From positions 744,001 through 808,000 of the forward strand of contig NZ_JAUTAN010000001.1 of assembly GCF_030818655.1 (NCBI RefSeq): a DNA stretch of 64,000 nucleotides, read 5' to 3'. The stretch comes from Nocardioides zeae (GTDB lineage Bacteria > Actinomycetota > Actinomycetes > Propionibacteriales > Nocardioidaceae). Each line of letters begins with the position of its first letter. Position 1 is the stretch's first letter. The notes beneath the pieces were generated by a model. The model was not told the origin of the DNA. It ran no database searches and was given only the letters and a program-made list of their open reading frames with translations. Below, in pieces: positions 59,246-64,000 of the stretch. The position numbers were made by a program, and so were the translations under genes.

Positions 59246-60087
59246 GCGGACAACCTACGCCCGCGCTCCCGGCGTCGCAGCCAGGCCCCGAGCGGCCACG
59301 CCAGCACGAACATCGCGAGCGCGAGGAGCACGATCGCCGGCCCGGGCGCCACCGTGGCGTGGAACGAGAGCTCCGCCGAGACCAGCAGGCCGCCCACGCC
59401 GGCCACGAGTCCCACGAGCATCGCGAGGAGCAGCGTGCCCCGGAAGGAGCGGGCCACCTGCTGGCTCGCCGCGACCGGCACCACCATCAGCGCGGAGACG
59501 AGCAGGAGGCCGACGGTGCGCATCGCGACCGTCACCGTGACGGCCGCCAGCACAGCGATGAGCATGTTGTAGACCCGCACGCGCAGACCGGCCACCACGG
59601 CGAAGTCGCGGTCCTGGGCGACGGCGAACAGCTGCGGGCTCAGTCCGAGGCCGAGCAGCACGACGGCCGCCGCCAGGGCCATCGTGAACCACACGTCGGC
59701 GACGGAGATGGTCGTGAGCGAGCCGAACAGGTACTGCTGCAGCCGCGCCGCGTTCTGCCCCGCGATGCCGGTGATCATGACGCCGGCCGCGAGGCCGCCG
59801 TAGAACAGGAGGGCCAGGGCGAGGTCGCCGGAGGTGTGCCCGCGTTCGCGGATCACCTCCAGCAGCAGCGCGCCGAGTGCGGCGACGAGCACGGCGGTCC
59901 AGGTCGGCGACCAGCCGGTGAGGAGCCCGATCGCGACGCCGGTGACGGCGACGTGCCCGATGCCGTCGCCCATGAGGGAGAGCCGGCGCTGCACGAGGTA
60001 GGTGCCGATCACCGGCGCGGCGATCCCGGTGGCGATGGCCGCGATGAGGGCACGCTGCATGAACTCGTAGCCGAGGAGCTCGATCAT
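59242..60087 (-). CDS. znuB: zinc ABC transporter permease ZnuB
   Basis: 281-residue permease with 8-9 helices, of the ABC-3 metal permease family: YLVQRRLSLMGDGIGHVAVTGVAIGLL, then ALLFYGGLAAGVMI, LSPQLFAVAQDRDFAVVAGL and a C-terminal run of hydrophobic helices ending with RRRERGRRLSA. Overlaps zur and znuC by 4 bp each. Takes zinc (or manganese) handed over by ZnuA; zinc inferred from the operon and His-rich partners. Confidence 0.92.
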   Translation of the reverse strand: MIELLGYEFMQRALIAAIATGIAAPVIGTYLVQRRLSLMGDGIGHVAVTGVAIGLLTGWSPTWTAVLVAALGALLLEVIRERGHTSGDLALALLFYGGLAAGVMITGIAGQNAARLQQYLFGSLTTISVADVWFTMALAAAVVLLGLGLSPQLFAVAQDRDFAVVAGLRVRVYNMLIAVLAAVTVTVAMRTVGLLLVSALMVVPVAASQQVARSFRGTLLLAMLVGLVAGVGGLLVSAELSFHATVAPGPAIVLLALAMFVLAWPLGAWLRRRERGRRLSA

Positions 60088-61037
60088 CGACGTCCTCCCG
60101 CGTCGCCGTCGGCGCCGTCGAGGGGGCCGACGACCCCCGGTGCGACGTCCGAGTGCCCGGGCGGGCAGTCGTGGGGCGCGCGCTCGTGCGCGTGCTCGTC
60201 GCCGGGGTGGTGCGCGTGCTGCTGGGCGTGCGGTTCGGGGTGGTCCAGGTGGTCCAGGTGGTCGAGGTGGTCGGGGTGGTCGGCGCCGTGGGGCAGGTGG
60301 TCCTCGACGGTCAACGGGATGCCCGGCAGGTGGGCCGCGTGCACCTGCAGCTCGGTCAGCGGCAGCCCGTCGTAGGCCACGCGGCCGTCGCGCATGACGA
60401 TGCAGCGGTCGATGAGGTCGCCGACGGCGCCGATCTCGTGCACGACGAGCACGATCGTCGCGCCGCGCTGCGCCAGCAGGCCGAGGGCGTCGGCCAGCGC
60501 CTGCTGGTTGGGGAGGTCCACGCCGGCCATCGGCTCGTCGAGGAAGAAGACATCGGGCTGCGCAGCGAGCGCCCGCGCGATGAGCACGCGCTGCTGCTGG
60601 CCGCCGGAGAGGGCGGTCACGGTGTCACGGGCCCGGTCGGACAGCCCGACGACCTCCAGCGCCTCCTGCACGGCCCGCCGGTCGGCCTGCCGCGCCGGCC
60701 GCAGCAGGCCGCGCCGCGAGATGCGCCCGGAGGTGACGACCTCGGCCACCGACGCAGGTACGCCGCTGGAGGCGCCCGCGCGCTGCGGCACGTAGCCCAG
60801 CCGGCTCCGGTCCCGGAAGCGCTCGACCTCGGTGCCGAACAGCCGGACGGTGCCGGAGGCGGCGGGCAGGAGGCCCGTCATGGTCCGCACGAGCGTCGAC
60901 TTGCCGGACCCGTTCGGGCCCATCAGGGCGACGAACTCGCCGGCGTCGACGCTGACGGAGACGTCGCGGAGAACGGCGCGGCCACCGAGCTCGACCGTGA
61001 TCGAGTCGGTGGCCACGACGGGCGGAGCCTGGCTCAA
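60084..61037 (-). CDS. znuC: zinc ABC transporter ATP-binding protein with His-rich tail
   Basis: 317 residues. Walker A GPNGSGKST (about 40-48), signature LSGGQQQR, Walker B VFFLDEPMAG, H-loop VVHE. The core ends near residue 243; the last 75 residues form an unusual tail with some 20 His and many Asp, including a repeated DHLDHLDHLDH run encoded by a 9-bp repeat (about 60239-60275). The tail probably binds zinc and may sense it. Starts with TTG at 61037, which overlaps the znuA stop (TTGA). The 9-bp repeat may vary in copy number. Confidence 0.9.
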   Translation of the reverse strand: MSQAPPVVATDSITVELGGRAVLRDVSVSVDAGEFVALMGPNGSGKSTLVRTMTGLLPAASGTVRLFGTEVERFRDRSRLGYVPQRAGASSGVPASVAEVVTSGRISRRGLLRPARQADRRAVQEALEVVGLSDRARDTVTALSGGQQQRVLIARALAAQPDVFFLDEPMAGVDLPNQQALADALGLLAQRGATIVLVVHEIGAVGDLIDRCIVMRDGRVAYDGLPLTELQVHAAHLPGIPLTVEDHLPHGADHPDHLDHLDHLDHPEPHAQQHAHHPGDEHAHERAPHDCPPGHSDVAPGVVGPLDGADGDAGGRR

Positions 61038-62140
61038 CAGCCGTTCGCCTCCACCAGTGCCTCGAGGTTGCTGCGCATGAGGGAAAGGTAGTCCTCGTCG
61101 GCCGTCTGGTCCGTGAGGCCCTCGATCGGGTCGAGCACCTTCACCTCCAGCCCGGTGTCGGCCGCCAGCGCGTCGGCGTCGTGGCTCGACGCGAGGCGCT
61201 CCGCGAAGACGGTCGTGATGCCGTCGGACGCGATGAGCTCCTGCAGCTCGGCCAGCACCGCCGGCGTGGGCTCGGCGTCGGGCGTGATGCCGGTGATCGA
61301 GTGGAAGTCGAGGCCGTAGCGGTCCAGGTAGCCGAACGCGTCATGGTTCACGACGACGACGTCGCGCTCGCAGGAGGCCAGGCCCGCGACGTACTCCTGG
61401 TCGAGGGCCTCGAGCTCGGCGCGCACGGCGGCCGCGTTGTCCTCGTAGGCCGCCGCGTTGTCGGGGTCGACCTCGGCGAGCCGCTCCGCGACGGCGTCGC
61501 CCGCGTCGGCCAGGCGCAGCGGGTCGAGCCAGAAGTGGGGGTCGAGGTCGCCGTGGTCGTGCTCGTCGCCGTGGTCGTGGCCCTCCTCGTCCGCGTGCTC
61601 GTCCTCGGAGTGGCCCTCCTCGGCGTGCTCGTCCTCGGAGTGGCCCTCGTCCGCGTGCTCGTCCCCGTGCTCGTCCGCGTGCTCGTCCTCGGAGTGGCCC
61701 TCGTCCGCGTGGTCGTGCTCGTCCTCCTCGGCGGGCGTCAGCAGGTCGACGGCCGAGGCGAGGTCGAGGCTGCGGTCGCCCGCGGACTGCTCCACGGCCG
61801 CGTCGACCGACGGCTGGAACTGGGAGAGGTAGACGACGAGGCCCGCGTCGGCCACCTCGCCGGTCTGGGCCACGCTCAGCTCGAGGTCGTGCGGCTCGCC
61901 GCCCGGCTCGACGAGGTTGACCACCTCGACGCCGTCGCCGGCGACCTGCTCCGTGATCCAGGTCAGCGGGTAGAACGCCGTCACGACCGTGCCGACGTCG
62001 CCCGAGGCGCTGGCCCCGCTGCCCCCGTCGCCCCCGTCGCCGTCACCCATCCCGAGGGCGCCGCACCCGCTGAGCAGCAGCGGGAGGGCGACGGCCGCTC
62101 CGAGGGAGCGGCGGACGAGGGGGGAGCGTCGAGTGGCCAT
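61034..62140 (-). CDS. znuA: zinc ABC transporter substrate-binding lipoprotein
   Basis: 368-residue lipoprotein (lipobox LLSGC). ZnuA/AdcA fold with metal ligands in GEPHDLELS, DPHFWLDP, VVVNHDAFGYL and a C-terminal Asp region. Between about residues 138 and 198 there is a very long His/Glu/Asp-rich loop of repeated EDEHADEGHS units, typical for zinc-specific proteins. The ATG 62140 is 7 nt after the GAGAAT -10, so it was preferred to a GTG/ATG further upstream at 62155. First gene of the znuA-znuC-znuB-zur operon. Confidence 0.92.
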   Translation of the reverse strand: MATRRSPLVRRSLGAAVALPLLLSGCGALGMGDGDGGDGGSGASASGDVGTVVTAFYPLTWITEQVAGDGVEVVNLVEPGGEPHDLELSVAQTGEVADAGLVVYLSQFQPSVDAAVEQSAGDRSLDLASAVDLLTPAEEDEHDHADEGHSEDEHADEHGDEHADEGHSEDEHAEEGHSEDEHADEEGHDHGDEHDHGDLDPHFWLDPLRLADAGDAVAERLAEVDPDNAAAYEDNAAAVRAELEALDQEYVAGLASCERDVVVVNHDAFGYLDRYGLDFHSITGITPDAEPTPAVLAELQELIASDGITTVFAERLASSHDADALAADTGLEVKVLDPIEGLTDQTADEDYLSLMRSNLEALVEANGC

Positions 62141-62147
62141 GAGAGCG

Positions 62148-62177
62148 ATTCTCAAGAGCGATGAGAATGCTTGTCAA
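62148..62177 (-). promoter_or_regulatory. znu promoter with Zur-type operator
   Basis: On the minus strand -35 TTGACA (62172-62177) and -10 GAGAAT (62148-62153) are separated by 18 nt; the ATG follows 7 nt later. An imperfect palindrome TGAGAATGCTTGTCA (62162-62176) covers the -35 and part of the spacer and resembles the Zur consensus TGAAAATGATTTTCA. A second inverted repeat, ATTCTCA/TGAGAAT (62148-62168), overlaps it. Zinc-dependent repression by the operon's own zur product is expected. Confidence 0.78.
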
Positions 62178-62298
62178 CTCGCCGTCCCTGTGACGTCGGA
62201 CCCCGGGGGGCCCGACCGTCGACGTCCGCTCCTCGATAGCCTGCTCCGAGCAGCCGGCAGCCAGCCGGCGTCCCGTCCCCACAGCAGGAGCAGCACTC

Positions 62299-63696
62299 GT
62301 GGCCAAGCCGCCCGCAACCACCGTCGACCACGTCGTCTCCCTCGCGAAGCGCCGAGGTTTCGTCTACCCCTGCGGGGAGATCTACGGCGGCACCCGCTCG
62401 GCCTGGGACTACGGCCCGCTGGGCGTGGAGCTCAAGGACAACATCAAGCGCCAGTGGTGGAAGGCGATGGTGCAGGGCCGCGAGGACGTCGTCGGTCTCG
62501 ACTCGAGCGTCATCCTCCCGCGCCAGACCTGGGAGGCCTCGGGCCACGTCGCCACGTTCAGCGACCCGCTGACGGAGTGCCAGTCGTGCCACAAGCGCTA
62601 CCGGGCCGACCACCTGCAGGAGGCGTACGCCGAGAAGAAGGGCCTCGACGACCCCGACGCGGTCCCGATGTCGGACGTCGTCTGCGCCAACTGCGGCACG
62701 CGCGGCGCCTGGACCGAGCCGAAGCAGTTCTCCGGCCTGATGAAGACCCACCTCGGTGTGGTCGAGGACGAGTCCGGCCTGCACTACCTCCGCCCCGAGA
62801 CGGCCCAGGGCATCTTCCTCAACTTCGCCAACGTGGTGACCTCGAGCCGCAAGAAGCCGCCCTTCGGCATCGCCCAGATCGGCAAGAGCTTCCGCAACGA
62901 GATCACGCCCGGCAACTTCATCTTCCGCACGCGCGAGTTCGAGCAGATGGAGATGGAGTTCTTCGTCAAGCCGGGCGAGGACGAGGAGTGGCACCAGTAC
63001 TGGATCGACGAGCGCACGCGGTGGTACACGGACCTCGGCATCGACCCGGCGAACCTGCGCCACTACGAGCACGCGAAGGAGAAGCTGTCGCACTACTCGA
63101 AGCGCACCGTCGACATCGAGTACCGCTTCGGTTTCGCGGGCTCGGAGTGGGGTGAGCTCGAGGGTGTGGCCAACCGCACCGACTTCGACCTCTCGACCCA
63201 CGCGCAGCACTCGGGCCAGGACCTGTCGTACTTCGACCAGGCCGCCAACGAGCGCTACACGCCGTACGTCATCGAGCCGGCAGCGGGCCTGTCGCGCAGC
63301 CTCATGACGTTCCTCGTGGACGCCTACACCGAGGACGAGGCGCCCAACACGAAGGGCGGCGTCGACAAGAGGGTCGTGCTGCGCCTCGACCCGCGTCTCG
63401 CGCCGGTCAAGGTCGCGGTGCTGCCGCTCAGCCGCAACGCCGACCTGTCCCCGAAGGCCAAGGCCCTCGCGGCCGACCTGCGGCGCAACTGGAACGTCGA
63501 GTTCGACGACGCCGGCGCCATCGGTCGCCGCTACCGCCGCCAGGACGAGATCGGCACGCCGTACTGCGTGACGGTCGACTTCGACACCCCCGAGGACAAC
63601 GCGGTGACGGTGCGCGAGCGCGACACGATGTCGCAGGAGCGCGTCAGCCTCGACGGCGTCGTGTCCTACTTCGCGGAGCGCCTCGCCGGCGCCTGA
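62299..63696 (+). CDS. glyS: glycyl-tRNA synthetase (alpha2 type)
   Basis: 465-residue class II aminoacyl-tRNA synthetase of the homodimeric type: N-terminal [25 protein letters not shown], motif 2 [20 protein letters not shown], motif 3 [13 protein letters not shown] and a C-terminal anticodon-binding domain starting [10 protein letters not shown] zinc-like Cys set is present at CQSCHKRY and [11 protein letters not shown] 62299 preceded by GCAGGAGC. Charges tRNA-Gly. Own transcription unit after the divergent znu operon. Confidence 0.96.
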   Translation: MAKPPATTVDHVVSLAKRRGFVYPCGEIYGGTRSAWDYGPLGVELKDNIKRQWWKAMVQGREDVVGLDSSVILPRQTWEASGHVATFSDPLTECQSCHKRYRADHLQEAYAEKKGLDDPDAVPMSDVVCANCGTRGAWTEPKQFSGLMKTHLGVVEDESGLHYLRPETAQGIFLNFANVVTSSRKKPPFGIAQIGKSFRNEITPGNFIFRTREFEQMEMEFFVKPGEDEEWHQYWIDERTRWYTDLGIDPANLRHYEHAKEKLSHYSKRTVDIEYRFGFAGSEWGELEGVANRTDFDLSTHAQHSGQDLSYFDQAANERYTPYVIEPAAGLSRSLMTFLVDAYTEDEAPNTKGGVDKRVVLRLDPRLAPVKVAVLPLSRNADLSPKAKALAADLRRNWNVEFDDAGAIGRRYRRQDEIGTPYCVTVDFDTPEDNAVTVRERDTMSQERVSLDGVVSYFAERLAGA

Positions 63697-63707
63697 CCCG
63701 CGGACCT

Positions 63708-63794
63708 GCGTCGAGGTGGGTCGAACGGCGCGGCGTAGGCGTCGAGGTGGGTCGAACGGCGCGGCGTAGGCGTCGAGGTGGGTCGAACGGCGCG
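63708..63794 (-). repeat. second 31-bp repeat array (about 2.8 copies)
   Basis: Units begin at 63708, 63739 and 63770; the third is cut short. The reverse complement (CGCCGCGCCGTTCGACCCA..., ending CTCGACGC) matches the 31-bp units at 50051-50205 with about 3-5 differences, so both arrays belong to one family lying in opposite orientations. Starts 12 bp after the glyS stop. Confidence 0.88.
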
Positions 63795-63808
63795 TGCACA
63801 ATGACCGC

Positions 63809-64000
63809 ATGATGCGCTCTCGGCCCGCGCTCCTCGCCGCCGTCCTCACCGCGGGCCCGGCGCTGGCACTGGCGGGCTGCGGCGGCTCGGACGGGTCGGA
63901 CGGTGCCGACGGACCGGAGGGCGCGGGCGGCGACGGTGGGTCCACCGTCGCCGTACCGCCGCCCTCGGCACCGACCTCCGCTGCGCCCGCGCTGCCGGAC
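63809..64000 (+). CDS. lipoprotein, N-terminal part (runs off the window)
   Basis: At least 64 residues: signal peptide MMRSRPALLAAVLTAGPALA, lipobox LAGC, then a Gly/Ser/Asp-rich linker and Pro/Ala/Ser-rich stretch. CACAAT (63797-63802) lies 6 nt before the ATG, as at recO, so leaderless transcription is likely. The function is in the missing remainder. Confidence 0.75.
   Translation, partial: MMRSRPALLAAVLTAGPALALAGCGGSDGSDGADGPEGAGGDGGSTVAVPPPSAPTSAAPALPD

Overview
The window reads as one contiguous piece of a high-GC actinobacterial chromosome. Gene order and content fit a Nocardioides-like member of the Nocardioidaceae. The chain leuS-degV-comEA-comEC-holA-rpsT-lepA-hemW-hrcA-dnaJ-rsmE-phoH-ybeY-corC-era-recO-uppS-fur/znu-glyS is the usual actinobacterial housekeeping backbone. 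GTG starts are frequent, 4-bp stop/start overlaps are common, and many genes seem to be transcribed without a leader. The species assignment is inference from gene content, not from a database search.

Region by region: 1-6.6 kb holds an AraC regulator with an aldo/keto reductase, an orphan TAXI-type periplasmic binding protein facing a two-component system, and an MHS-type transporter. 6.7-10.3 kb holds leuS behind a leucine-codon leader peptide and attenuator, then degV. 10.3-17.6 kb is a lower-GC defence island (AbiV-like protein plus a type I restriction system with a frameshifted hsdM). It is flanked by two 147-bp imperfect copies of the comEA promoter and first codons. 17.5-22.2 kb is the DNA-uptake pair comEA-comEC and holA. 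22.2-33.6 kb holds rpsT, lepA, hemW, an acyl-CoA ligase and assorted small regulators and enzymes, ending in an iron-box-controlled DUF2470 gene. 33.6-36.8 kb is the CIRCE-controlled hrcA-dnaJ-rsmE heat-shock run. 37.9-46.1 kb is the phoH-ybeY-corC-deaminase-like-era run, interrupted before era by a FAD oxidoreductase, a cyclopropane-synthase-family methyltransferase and a siderophore-interacting protein. I read the first two as a 10-methyl branched fatty acid (tuberculostearic type) module.

46.1-51.4 kb is accessory: tandem septum-formation-type lipoproteins, a flavodoxin-like protein, a DUF222/HNH protein, a 5 x 31-bp tandem repeat and small membrane proteins. 51.4-53.3 kb is leuA with an intact LEU-type leader but a frameshifted reading frame. 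53.2-56.7 kb encodes a PAP2 lipid phosphatase, a membrane glycosyltransferase and a voltage-sensor-like protein with no pore. 56.7-62.2 kb holds recO, a MarR regulator, uppS and a zinc operon (znuA-znuC-znuB-fur) with a recognisable Zur-type operator. glyS follows, then a second array of the same 31-bp repeat in the opposite orientation and the start of a lipoprotein that runs off the window.

Three genes (hsdM, a TIGR03086 gene, leuA) each carry what looks like one small indel. Residual sequencing error should be excluded before biology is built on them.
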